A DNA stretch of 16,418 bases from Thiomonas sp. Lineage in GTDB: Bacteria; Pseudomonadota; Gammaproteobacteria; Burkholderiales; Burkholderiaceae_C. The notes under the pieces were generated by a model. The model did no database searches. It had not been told where the DNA came from and saw only the letters and a list, made by a program, of their open reading frames with translations. The DNA lies in assembly GCA_028706735.1 (NCBI GenBank), contig JAQTVS010000020.1:1-16418 (forward strand), read 5' to 3'. Position 1 is the stretch's first letter; every line of letters starts with the position of its first letter. This document shows positions 1 to 7,811 of the stretch, piece after piece. Made by a program: the position numbers and the translations under genes.

Positions 1-1097
1 AATTGCATCTGCGCCACGAGCGTCTGCGCCCTGCGGGCGAAGGCGTTGCGCCACCGGGCGTACTGCGCTGGCGGCAAGGCCAGTGGCGCGAGCTGCGCGC
101 GCGCGGCCATGACGGCGTCGTAGCCGATTTTGATGGCGCGGTCACCGCCCTGAAAGTCGAGTGAGGACAGATTGCCCAGATCCGGCGAGATCAACACGTC
201 GCCGGGCTTGAGGCTGGCGATCTGCGCCCGGATGTTCTGCTCGATCAGGATGTTGATCATCTGCGAGGTCAGCCCGACGATGTTGTCGAGCGCCTCGCGC
301 GATTCCAGCGGCGTGCCGATATTGATCGCCACGATATGCTGCGCCCCCATGGCGCGCGCCACGTCCACCGGCAGGTTGTCCACCAGGCCGCCGTCGCCCA
401 GCAGCACGCCATCGACCTCCGTGGGGGGAAACACCCCCGGCACCGACATGCTGGCGCGCAATGCATTGGCCAGCGTGCCCCGCTGCAGAATCACCTTCTG
501 TCCCGTGACCAGATTGGTCGCCACGGCGCGGAACGGAATCGGCAGATCATTGAAGTTGCGCACCGGAATGGCCGGCAGGGTGAGATTGGTCAGCACCTGT
601 TCAAGCTGGGTGGTGTTGACCGCCGCGTTCGGAAACTGCACCTGCCCCCGGTCGCTCAAGCCGAACTCCATGCCACCCGGCATCTGCTCGTCGGCCTGCT
701 TGCGGCGGAAATTCAGCCCCGCGCGCGCAGGACGGCTGGAGAGCACGCCGGCCCAGTCCATGCCCGAGACCTGGCTGCGCAGCACATCGGCCGACACCCC
801 TTCGGCGTACAGCCCGCCGATGATCGCCCCCATGCTGGTGCCGGCAATGCAGTCGATCGGCACATGGAGTTGCTGCAAGGCTTCCAGCGCGCCGATGTGC
901 GCGAAGCCGCGCGCGCCGCCGCCCGACAGCACCAGACAGGTGCGCCCGGCGTCTGTGGATAGCGCCGCGCTGGACGGCGCAGGAGCAGGCTGAAGGGCCG
1001 CAGCACCCGCCAGTGGAGCCGCAACCGCTGCCGCCGCGGCAGCCAACAGCAGCGCCAATGCGCTGCGCATCAGGGTGTGCGAAAAGACTGTACTCAT
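1..1097 (-). CDS. Secreted patatin-like phospholipase, C-terminus cut by window edge
   Basis: The protein is read from an ATG at 1097; 365 codons are visible and the frame is still open at base 1. All patatin hallmarks are present: the oxyanion loop GGGARG (residues 59-64), the nucleophile elbow GTSMG with Ser88, and the DGG motif with the catalytic Asp235 followed by LVDNLPV. The N-terminus has a Leu/Ala-rich segment (about residues 10-34) typical of a signal peptide, so the enzyme should be exported. Patatin-family enzymes hydrolyse acyl esters of membrane lipids. Secreted proteobacterial members often continue into POTRA and outer-membrane barrel domains (PlpD/type Vd type); the missing part decides whether this one does. 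Start choice: a stronger AGGAGA-ATG lies at 1128 but is out of frame, and its product has no signal peptide. The start used here has only a weak AAGAGA upstream; Met10 is an alternative. A MITE-like insertion ends 42 bp upstream of the start. Confidence 0.93.
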   Translation of the reverse strand, partial: MSTVFSHTLMRSALALLLAAAAAAVAAPLAGAAALQPAPAPSSAALSTDAGRTCLVLSGGGARGFAHIGALEALQQLHVPIDCIAGTSMGAIIGGLYAEGVSADVLRSQVSGMDWAGVLSSRPARAGLNFRRKQADEQMPGGMEFGLSDRGQVQFPNAAVNTTQLEQVLTNLTLPAIPVRNFNDLPIPFRAVATNLVTGQKVILQRGTLANALRASMSVPGVFPPTEVDGVLLGDGGLVDNLPVDVARAMGAQHIVAINIGTPLESREALDNIVGLTSQMINILIEQNIRAQIASLKPGDVLISPDLGNLSSLDFQGGDRAIKIGYDAVMAARAQLAPLALPPAQYARWRNAFARRAQTLVAQMQ

Positions 1098-1130
1098 GCG
1101 GGCATTGTCTCTTGCCCGAATGCCGCATGT

Positions 1131-1333
1131 CTCCTGAGAGGGTGTGAACAAATCCGCCATGTCCGCTCATCGCACCCAAATCGTCCCACTCGGCGTTGCA
1201 AATGCGCGCCGTGCCGACGGGCACGGCTGTGCTTTGCGCCTGGATTGGAACCCTTTGGGCGCGCTGCTCGGCCACGCCGGATTCATTCACACCCTCTGAG
1301 AAAACGCCGGGCCGCCCCAAGTTTTCTCAGGAG
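1131..1333. repeat. 13-bp inverted repeat split by an insertion
   Basis: The right arm GTTTTCTCAGGAG is at 1321-1333. Its complement CTCCTGAGAAAAC is not contiguous. CTCCTGAG is at 1131-1138, and CTGAG plus AAAAC is at 1296-1305, on the far side of the insertion at 1139-1295. Removing the insertion and one CTGAG copy restores a perfect 13-bp stem with a 15-nt GC-rich loop. It may have been a terminator-like or operator hairpin between the patatin gene and whatever lay upstream. No long T-run follows on either strand, so its role is unknown. Confidence 0.75.
1139..1295. mobile_element. MITE-like palindromic insertion 1 (157 bp, CTGAG direct repeats)
   Basis: The ends are a perfect 10-bp terminal inverted repeat, AGGGTGTGAA (1139-1148) and TTCACACCCT (1286-1295). 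They are flanked by a 5-bp direct repeat CTGAG (1134-1138 and 1296-1300), which looks like a target-site duplication. The self-complementarity runs on imperfectly through the whole element to a central 8-bp stem, GCCGTGCC (1208-1215) and GGCACGGC (1220-1227), around a GACG loop. No transposase is encoded, so the element would need one supplied in trans. The family is not identified. An alternative reading is a structured remnant of a larger IS. Confidence 0.7.
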
Positions 1334-1708
1334 CAACGGCACGGCAACTCCGGAGGCCGCAGCCCCGCGCGCATCGACGCCCGCCTGCAAGCGGCCGCCT
1401 GCAAATGCCCGCGCACCTGAAACAGCACGATCAGCCCGGCGAGGATCGGCGCCGCAGCGGCAAGATAGAGAAACAGATTCTCGATGCGCTAGGAGCCTGT
1501 CGGGCTTGAGTCGCGTAGAGCGAAAAATGGGGGTGGGGATGGCCTGCGGCGGCGGATTTGCCGCCCCATAGACCAAGCTATGGGGCAAAAAGCCGCTGCC
1601 GCAGGACGCCGCACAGCCTTTTTGCAGCCCGCGATTCTCAAGTCCGACAGGCTCCTAGGGATTGGGCAGATTGAGCGCCAGGCTGCGGTCGGAAAATTCG
1701 CCGCTCAT
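1327..1708 (-). pseudogene. Possible remnant of a small membrane-protein gene broken by an insertion
   Basis: Downstream of the second zinc-ribbon gene, an ATG at 1708 (no clear ribosome site) opens a frame reading MSGEFSDRSLALNLPNP, which ends at a TAG at 1655-1657, where the insertion begins. On the other side of the insertion the frame from 1488 to the TGA at 1327-1329 reads RIENLFLYLAAAAPILAGL and onward for 53 residues. It contains one good transmembrane helix followed by an Arg/Cys-rich tail. The halves look like pieces of one short membrane protein. However, deleting the element plus one CTAG copy leaves an in-frame TAG at the joint, so the join is not clean. No family is recognised. 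It could also be two chance fragments. Confidence 0.3.
1493..1654. mobile_element. MITE-like palindromic insertion 2 (162 bp, flanked by CTAG)
   Basis: The terminal inverted repeats are GAGCCTGTCGGGCTTGAG (1493-1510) and CTCAAGTCCGACAGGCTC (1637-1654), matching at 17 of 18 positions. Each end is bordered by CTAG (1489-1492 and 1655-1658), which could be a 4-bp target duplication or part of the repeat, since CTAG is itself a palindrome. A second nested palindrome fills the middle: CCTGCGGC (from 1543) pairs with GCCGCAGG (to 1605), and CCCCATAG (1564-1571) pairs with CTATGGGG (1578-1585) around a six-base loop ACCAAG. No protein is encoded. Its ends do not resemble those of the insertion at 1139-1295, so the two belong to different families. 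Confidence 0.7.
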
Positions 1709-1758
1709 GGTGATCGATTGGGAGTTGAAAAAGCGCTGATGGGTGTTCCGCGCAAAGG

Positions 1759-2889
1759 CTATTTCAGCCTGTGGCCGCAACTGCCGCAGAACACATCGTC
1801 GGGCTGCACTGCGGCGCCGCACGCGGGGCAGTGCGTTGCCGCAGGAGACGGCTCCTCCTGCGGCGCAGGGGGCTGATCGGCCGACGGTTGAACGGGCGAT
1901 GCCGGGCCTGCAGACGGCGGGGCCACCGGCGCGGCGCGGGGTTTGTATTCATCGAGCTTTTGCTTGAACTGCGCCAGCTTCTGTCCCACCACGTCAGAGG
2001 CCTCGGAACCCACCCCTTCGCCAACAGCGCGGTACACAAAGATCATGCCCAGGACATAGATCAGGCTCACGACCGACCACGCCAGAAACCACACCAGGCT
2101 GATGGACAGTCCCGCGCCCCCCATGCCCGCTCCGCCCAGCGCCACACCTTCCATGCCGCGCATCCCGCCGAAACCACCAAAGCCCCCCATGCCCATGCCG
2201 CCGAAACTGCCTGCGGCGAAAAATCCACCGACGAACATGCTGCCCGCGAACACCACGGCAAAGATGAAGGCCACCGCCGGGAACACCAGCAAGCCGAGCA
2301 CCAGAAAGTGCATGAACACCTCCAGCGGCCGCTTGGTCACGATACCGACCGCACGCGACAGGCTCGCAATGAAGCCCTCGCCGTGCCACACCGCCGCGAT
2401 CATCAGCGGCCCGGCCAGCAGCAGCACGGCATAGGCCAGCGCCACCACCACAACCAGCGGCCCGCCGAGCAAAAAACCAAACAGCCCTCCCACCCCCGGA
2501 ATGCGTCCAAGCAGCGACAACAGATAAGCCGCCAGCAAGACCACCGCAAAGCCCAGCCCCAGCAGAATGAGCAGGCCAATGACATAGAGCGCCGACTGCA
2601 CGCCGCCCAGAAAGGCCGGGCCGAAGCCGCGGATCGGCTGGTCATACGCCTGGTCGATCAGCATCAGCCCGCTGGCATTCATGCCCACGATGATGATGAT
2701 GGCCCCCAGCAGACTCATGAGCATCATCACCGCCGCGCTGCCCGAGCTCGTGCCGGCCGCAGCGCCGCCACTGATGGCCAGCCCGCCCAGAACAAAGCTG
2801 CCAGCCAGCATGGCCAGCGCGCGCCAGTTGTGCAGCGCCTCATAGCTGCGCAGCAGCACGCCGAGGTTATTGGTGGTTTTCACAGTCAT
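1759..2889 (-). CDS. Polytopic membrane protein with C-terminal zinc ribbon
   Basis: The product is 376 residues, read from the ATG at 2889, which has a strong AGGGAGGAC ribosome site; the frame is open further upstream but without a comparable site. Hydrophobic segments give about six to seven membrane helices, roughly at residues 28-50, 53-72, 92-125, 130-165, 190-225 and 265-295. Between the last two lies an extreme Gly/Met-rich stretch (many GGMG and GGFGG units). A charged segment and a Pro/Ala-rich linker (about 310-350) lead to a C-terminal zinc ribbon with Cys354, Cys357, Cys368 and Cys371. The gene lies 44 bp downstream of another zinc-ribbon protein on the same strand, so the two are probably co-transcribed and may form a complex. 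No enzymatic motif is visible, and the function is unknown. Confidence 0.85.
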   Translation of the reverse strand: MTVKTTNNLGVLLRSYEALHNWRALAMLAGSFVLGGLAISGGAAAGTSSGSAAVMMLMSLLGAIIIIVGMNASGLMLIDQAYDQPIRGFGPAFLGGVQSALYVIGLLILLGLGFAVVLLAAYLLSLLGRIPGVGGLFGFLLGGPLVVVVALAYAVLLLAGPLMIAAVWHGEGFIASLSRAVGIVTKRPLEVFMHFLVLGLLVFPAVAFIFAVVFAGSMFVGGFFAAGSFGGMGMGGFGGFGGMRGMEGVALGGAGMGGAGLSISLVWFLAWSVVSLIYVLGMIFVYRAVGEGVGSEASDVVGQKLAQFKQKLDEYKPRAAPVAPPSAGPASPVQPSADQPPAPQEEPSPAATHCPACGAAVQPDDVFCGSCGHRLK

Positions 2890-2933
2890 GATGTCCTCCC
2901 TGGACGGTTGACGGCGCGAGGCGCGCCGCGCAG

Positions 2934-4238
2934 TTACGGGTTGTTGGGCTGTTGCGCCGAATTCGGACACTCGGCGACCTTGCCCCACAGCGGGTCAGGC
3001 GAGAGTGGAGCACCACAATATTTCCATCGTGTCTCCTGAATGCAGAGTTGCCGGGTGAAAAAATTGCCCTTCTGCTCGCAGGCGGCCAATCCCGCGCGCA
3101 GGGCCTCCACCCGCCCCACCGGCCTGGCAGGCGCGACGGGCGCGGGTTGCGCCGCAGGGGCGGGAGCTGGCTCGGCACGCCGCGTGGATTGCGACGCCTC
3201 CTCACGCACAGGCGCCGGTGCAACATGCGGCGCTGGCTTCGGGTGTTCTGTGCGCAGGGGCGCCGGCTTGAATGCCTCAGGACTGGACTTGGCAGCAGAC
3301 TGGCCGGAGAGCGTCGTCCGTGGCGCTGCAGGGGGAGCCACCGTGGGCGCGGCCTGCGGCATGGATGCGGGGCTCACAGGCGTCGGCGTTGCAGCCGAAA
3401 TCACAGCCGGAACGGCAGTTGCAGACGGACTGGCGGCGGACTCCGCGCTGCTGACCGCTGCGGGCGCGCCGCCCTTGTCCTGCTGCGGATGTTTCATCGC
3501 CCACCACAAGCTGCCCCCGCCAATCAGCGCAAACGCGATGGCCACGGTGGCGACGCCGCCGAAGAGCACCGCATTGCTGCCCTTGACCGCCTCGTGCACT
3601 GGCTCCGTGGGCGGGGACGACGTGGCTGGTGCGGCTGGACGTGGCCGCGCCTTGACAGCGGCTGCCGACGCCTCTGCCCTGGCGCGGATGTCCGCCTCCA
3701 GCCTGGCGGTTGCCGCACGCCGCTCCTCCTCGCGGTGAGCGCGTTCCTTCTGCGCCGCGGCCTCGGCCTGTTCCGCTGCCTGTTCCGCTGCCTGTTGCGC
3801 GGCTTGCTGTGCAGCCAGCTGTGTGGCAAGCGCCGCGGCGGGAGCCGACTCCTGTTCGCGTTGCTGCCGGGCCGCCAGGGCCTGCCGCGCCGCGGCAGTC
3901 AGCGCCGCCTGCTCGGCGTGGGCCCGCGCCCACGCCGCCTCGGCAAGGCGTCTGGCATCAGCCTCTTCCGACGCGTGCGCTGCATCCGCTGCATCCGCTG
4001 CATCCGCTGCATCCGCTGCATCCGCTGCATCCGCTGCATCCGCAGCATCAACGTGCTGCGTGTGATGCCGCTCCAGCGCCGCGCGCTCCACCGCGTCCTG
4101 CTGCGCGTCGGCCCCTGGCAACTCTTCCGCGCCCGGTGCCGCCTCCCCGTCATTGGGCATCATGGACGCACCACAGTGCTTGCAGAATTTGGCCGCGTCC
4201 TTGTTTTCTATACCGCATTGGGTGCAAAAGCGTGACAT
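2934..4238 (-). CDS. Zinc-ribbon, coiled-coil, single-pass membrane protein with DAA repeats
   Basis: The product is 434 residues; the ATG at 4238 follows GGAGAG at good spacing. In order: an N-terminal C4 zinc ribbon (Cys5, Cys8, Cys19, Cys22); an acidic linker; a run of Asp-Ala-Ala triplets (about residues 62-88) coded by a 9-bp tandem repeat; a long Ala/Gln/Glu/Arg-rich stretch likely to form a coiled coil (about 90-205); one membrane helix (about 222-248, ending WWAMKH); a Pro/Ala-rich spacer (about 255-375); and a compact C-terminal domain with four Cys (LAACEQ, RQLCIQ, WKYCG, AECPNS) that is probably extracytoplasmic. The zinc ribbon would face the cytoplasm. The C-terminal pattern resembles tails of other betaproteobacterial hypothetical proteins. 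The role is unknown; coupling to the next gene suggests an envelope complex. Confidence 0.85.
   Translation of the reverse strand: MSRFCTQCGIENKDAAKFCKHCGASMMPNDGEAAPGAEELPGADAQQDAVERAALERHHTQHVDAADAADAADAADAADAADAADAAHASEEADARRLAEAAWARAHAEQAALTAAARQALAARQQREQESAPAAALATQLAAQQAAQQAAEQAAEQAEAAAQKERAHREEERRAATARLEADIRARAEASAAAVKARPRPAAPATSSPPTEPVHEAVKGSNAVLFGGVATVAIAFALIGGGSLWWAMKHPQQDKGGAPAAVSSAESAASPSATAVPAVISAATPTPVSPASMPQAAPTVAPPAAPRTTLSGQSAAKSSPEAFKPAPLRTEHPKPAPHVAPAPVREEASQSTRRAEPAPAPAAQPAPVAPARPVGRVEALRAGLAACEQKGNFFTRQLCIQETRWKYCGAPLSPDPLWGKVAECPNSAQQPNNP
3979..4050. repeat. 9-bp tandem repeat coding for (Asp-Ala-Ala)n
   Basis: GCTGCATCC occurs seven times without a mismatch (3979-4041), followed by a diverged eighth unit GCAGCATCA. 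The unit is a multiple of three, so gain or loss of copies changes the length of the DAA stretch in the minus-strand zinc-ribbon protein without shifting its frame. Perfect copies imply recent expansion by slippage or recombination. Confidence 0.95.
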
Positions 4239-4338
4239 TGCAACTCTCCGTATCCGAATGGAGCCGATGGTAGCGAGGCGCCCGGCAGGCCCATGCCAAA
4301 CGCTGCACCCCGATATCGCGCAACAGGAGCCTGAATAC

Positions 4339-4376
4339 GCAAAAAGCCTGCCATCCTCTCGGACGGCAGGCTTTGC
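4339..4376 (-). terminator. Intrinsic terminator of groES-groEL
   Basis: On the minus strand, a 10-bp perfect stem (AAAGCCTGCC/GGCAGGCTTT; arms at 4365-4374 and 4343-4352) with a 12-nt loop is followed by a run of five T. It lies about 60 bp after the groEL stop and about 100 bp before the zinc-ribbon gene on the same strand. It should therefore insulate that operon from chaperonin transcription. Confidence 0.9.
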
Positions 4377-4433
4377 GATGGCCCGAACTGCCAGGGCAGT
4401 CGGACCAGCAAGCAGCAGACTCTGGGTCTGGAC

Positions 4434-6140
<1,707 letters not shown>

Positions 6141-6161
6141 TCAGCCCATCTGGATCTGGAA

Positions 6162-6452
6162 TTACTTCTCGATGACAGCCATCAGGTCGTCTTCGCGCAT
6201 CACCATCAGCTCGTCGCCGTCGACCTTGACGGTCTGGCCAGCGTACTTGCCGAACAGCACGCGGTCGCCCACCTTCACCGCCATGGCCACCAGCTTGCCC
6301 TGGTCGTCATGCTTGCCCGGACCCACGGCCAGCACTTCGCCTTGATCCGGCTTCTCCGCCGCGCTGCCCGGGATCACGATGCCCGAGGCAGTGGTGGTTT
6401 CTTGTTCGATACGCTTGACCACGACACGGTCATGCAGAGGGCGCAATTTCAT
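6162..6452 (-). CDS. groS: Co-chaperonin GroES (10 kDa)
   Basis: The 96-residue product has the standard GroES layout: [14 protein letters not shown] at the start, the mobile loop that docks on GroEL ([13 protein letters not shown], about residues 19-31), and the GEVLAVGPG and [13 protein letters not shown] strands. The ATG at 6452 follows AGGAG with good spacing. It is the first gene of the groES-groEL operon, with about 140 bases of untranslated leader between the CIRCE site and the start codon. Confidence 0.99.
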   Translation of the reverse strand: MKLRPLHDRVVVKRIEQETTTASGIVIPGSAAEKPDQGEVLAVGPGKHDDQGKLVAMAVKVGDRVLFGKYAGQTVKVDGDELMVMREDDLMAVIEK

Positions 6453-6589
6453 GCAAATCTCCTGAAGTTTGTGGAAAACCGGGCGCCTGCTTGGAGCCCA
6501 ATGACAAACCGCCTCCCGGACGATGCCCGGAACCGACGGCTAGAAACCCATTTTGAAGGCGCATGCAGGACAGTGCGATGACACGGCTG

Positions 6590-6616
6590 TTAGCACTCAC
6601 CTTCAACGAGTGCTAA
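6590..6616. promoter_or_regulatory. CIRCE operator (HrcA repressor site)
   Basis: TTAGCACTC (6590-6598), nine bases, then GAGTGCTAA (6608-6616) is an exact match to the CIRCE consensus. In known systems HrcA binds this inverted repeat and represses groESL; heat inactivates HrcA. Here it directly abuts the -10 box of the groES promoter. hrcA itself is not in the window. Confidence 0.98.
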
Positions 6617-6644
6617 TTATAGGGACGGACTTTCGGGTTTCAAG
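6616..6644 (-). promoter_or_regulatory. groESL promoter
   Basis: On the minus strand, TTGAAA (6638-6643) and TATAAT (6616-6621) are separated by 16 bp, giving a strong sigma70-type promoter. The upstream box extends to CTTGAAA, and CCTATAAT resembles the downstream half of a sigma32 promoter, so the start may also respond to the heat-shock sigma factor; that second reading is tentative. Transcription would begin within CIRCE. Confidence 0.85.
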
Positions 6645-6769
6645 AGGCCGTCCCGCAAGACTCCACGACTGCGGCCTGGATGGCCTGAACCCCTCCGTCG
6701 GTCGGCGCGCCTGCCTTGTCGATCCGGATTGCAACCGAATGTGCCCTGGGTAACGACACGAAAATTCCG

Positions 6770-6803
6770 ACCGTTCGTCGGATGATTGATACCGTTCGTC
6801 GGA
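6770..6803 (+). promoter_or_regulatory. LytTR/AlgR-type direct-repeat binding site upstream of the pilin operon
   Basis: ACCGTTCGTCGGA occurs twice without mismatch, at 6770-6782 and 6791-6803. The 21-bp period puts both copies on the same face of the helix. The 9-bp core ACCGTTCGT fits the LytTR-domain consensus (two repeats with about 12 bp between cores), and ACCGTTCGTC is the AlgR binding core known from Pseudomonas. The pair ends 56 bp before the ATG of the first pilin. In P. aeruginosa AlgR activates the equivalent minor-pilin operon, so an AlgR-like activator is the natural reading. No strong -10 box is visible downstream; a weak AACAAT lies at 6833-6838. Confidence 0.75.
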
Positions 6804-6859
6804 AAGTCTGCGGCGCATCCTGCCAGAGACGAAACAATGCGCGCAAGGAGAGTCCATCC

Positions 6860-7504
6860 ATGCAGCGCAACCGCGGTTTCACCCTGATTGAATTGATGAT
6901 CGTCGTGGCGATCATCGCCATTCTCTCGGCCATCGCCATTCCGGCTTACAACCAATATGTCACGCGCAGCAAGCTGACCGAGGCGTTCTCTGGGCTGTCG
7001 GGCATGAGCGTCGCCCTGCAGCAGTACTACCAGGACAACCGGACCTATGTCGGCGCCCCAATCTGCACGACGCCGCCCACTGCGAAAGACTACCAGTTCA
7101 GTTGCCAAACGCTGACCGCCACCGCCTTCACCCTCGCCGCGACACCGACGGGCAACCTGGCGGCCCCCAGCTACGCCATCGACCAAGACGGCAACAAATA
7201 CACCACCAGCGTGCCCGCCTCCGGTTGGGTCATGCCGCCCGGGGTGAACACGCCGCCCAGCACGCCGCCTCTGCCAGCCGGAACCACCGCGAACGGCTGG
7301 GCGCGCGATCAGTCCGGAAACACTTGGCATGTCCACTCTCAAGCTCCGTCAGGCCGGCTTCACCCTCATCGAAATGATGGTGACCATCGGCATCGCAGCC
7401 ATCCTCGGCCTGATGGTCGTGCCCAATCTAGTGAGCATGGTCGATTCCGGCAAAACCTCGGTGCTGGTCAACAAGTTTCCGCAAGACGTGGCCTGGGCGC
7501 GTAA
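6860..7504 (+). CDS. PilE-like type IV pilin with abnormally long C-terminus
   Basis: The ATG at 6860 follows AAGGAG (6845-6850). The short leader MQRNRG is cut before FTLIELMIVVAIIAIL, a textbook class III (prepilin peptidase) signal with Glu at +5. The body matches PilE-like minor pilins: QQYYQDNRTYVGAPIC, FSCQTLTATAFTLAATPTG and YAIDQDGNKYTTSVPASGW. Relatives end soon after that with a CW...C disulfide loop; here that loop is absent. The frame instead continues for about 58 codons over the start of the next gene, reading Arg/His/Pro/Gly-rich sequence that looks like out-of-frame translation. The native protein may end near residue 157, which would imply a lost stop, a frameshift or a sequencing error. 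First gene of the pilin operon. Confidence 0.88.
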   Translation: MQRNRGFTLIELMIVVAIIAILSAIAIPAYNQYVTRSKLTEAFSGLSGMSVALQQYYQDNRTYVGAPICTTPPTAKDYQFSCQTLTATAFTLAATPTGNLAAPSYAIDQDGNKYTTSVPASGWVMPPGVNTPPSTPPLPAGTTANGWARDQSGNTWHVHSQAPSGRLHPHRNDGDHRHRSHPRPDGRAQSSEHGRFRQNLGAGQQVSARRGLGA

Positions 7505-7811
7505 TCAGGCGGTAACTACGCAGCAGCCGGTCACTATCACCCTTGGGGCAAACAACACCTGCACCTGGAGCACCAGTGTCGGCGGTACGGTGATTGCGGA
7601 GCACTCGATGTCGCCGAGCCAAATCGCAGCCAGCTACCCGAACGTGTCCTGCAGCATCACCGGTGGCAACACGCAGACGCTCACCTTCGATAGCCAAGGT
7701 TTCATCAACACGGCGCCCACCATCACGGTCACTGCTGCGCAAGGCCAGACCTGGACGTTGCAGGTGCTCGCCTCGGGCAGTGTGATTCTCAACGCCAACA
7801 CCGCATCATGA
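7329..7811 (+). CDS. fimT: FimT/GspH-type minor prepilin
   Basis: The 160-residue product begins with leader MSTLKLRQAG, cut before FTLIEMMVTIGIAAILGLMVVPNL, with Glu at +5. The globular part has the GspH/FimT pattern (VAWARNQAVTTQQPVTI, LTFDSQGFINT). FimT/FimU-type pilins help prime assembly of the type IV pilus at the inner membrane. The prepilin signal fixes the start at 7329, so the 176-nt overlap with the preceding pilin frame cannot be explained by mis-choosing this start. A GGAAA lies about nine bases upstream. Its TGA overlaps the ATG of the next gene (ATGA), suggesting translational coupling. Confidence 0.9.
   Translation: MSTLKLRQAGFTLIEMMVTIGIAAILGLMVVPNLVSMVDSGKTSVLVNKFPQDVAWARNQAVTTQQPVTITLGANNTCTWSTSVGGTVIAEHSMSPSQIAASYPNVSCSITGGNTQTLTFDSQGFINTAPTITVTAAQGQTWTLQVLASGSVILNANTAS

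Noticed and set aside
601..1320. Minus-strand frame with a good AGGAGA-ATG at 1128 over the patatin gene
   Set aside because: It is one base out of frame with the patatin motifs and gives Arg/Gly/His-rich sequence without a signal peptide; the ribosome-site match appears to come from the inverted-repeat arm.
1771..3039. Plus-strand open frame of 422 codons
   Set aside because: It is antisense to the polytopic zinc-ribbon protein; its His/Gln/Arg-rich composition is what the reverse frame of a GC-rich membrane gene gives, and it has no recognisable domain.
3979..4050. Possible CRISPR-like or minisatellite array
   Set aside because: Units are contiguous 9-mers without spacers and in frame inside a coding region, so this is a coding tandem repeat.
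2952..4235. Plus-strand open frame of 427 codons with RCIRCIRCI repeats
   Set aside because: It is antisense to the first zinc-ribbon protein; the repeat is simply the other strand of the 9-bp DAA repeat, and the Arg/Cys-rich sequence is not protein-like.
4239..4338. Possible sigma70 promoter for the zinc-ribbon operon (TTGGCA on the minus strand)
   Set aside because: No acceptable -10 box lies at 16-18 bp; a promoter must be near, but I cannot place it.
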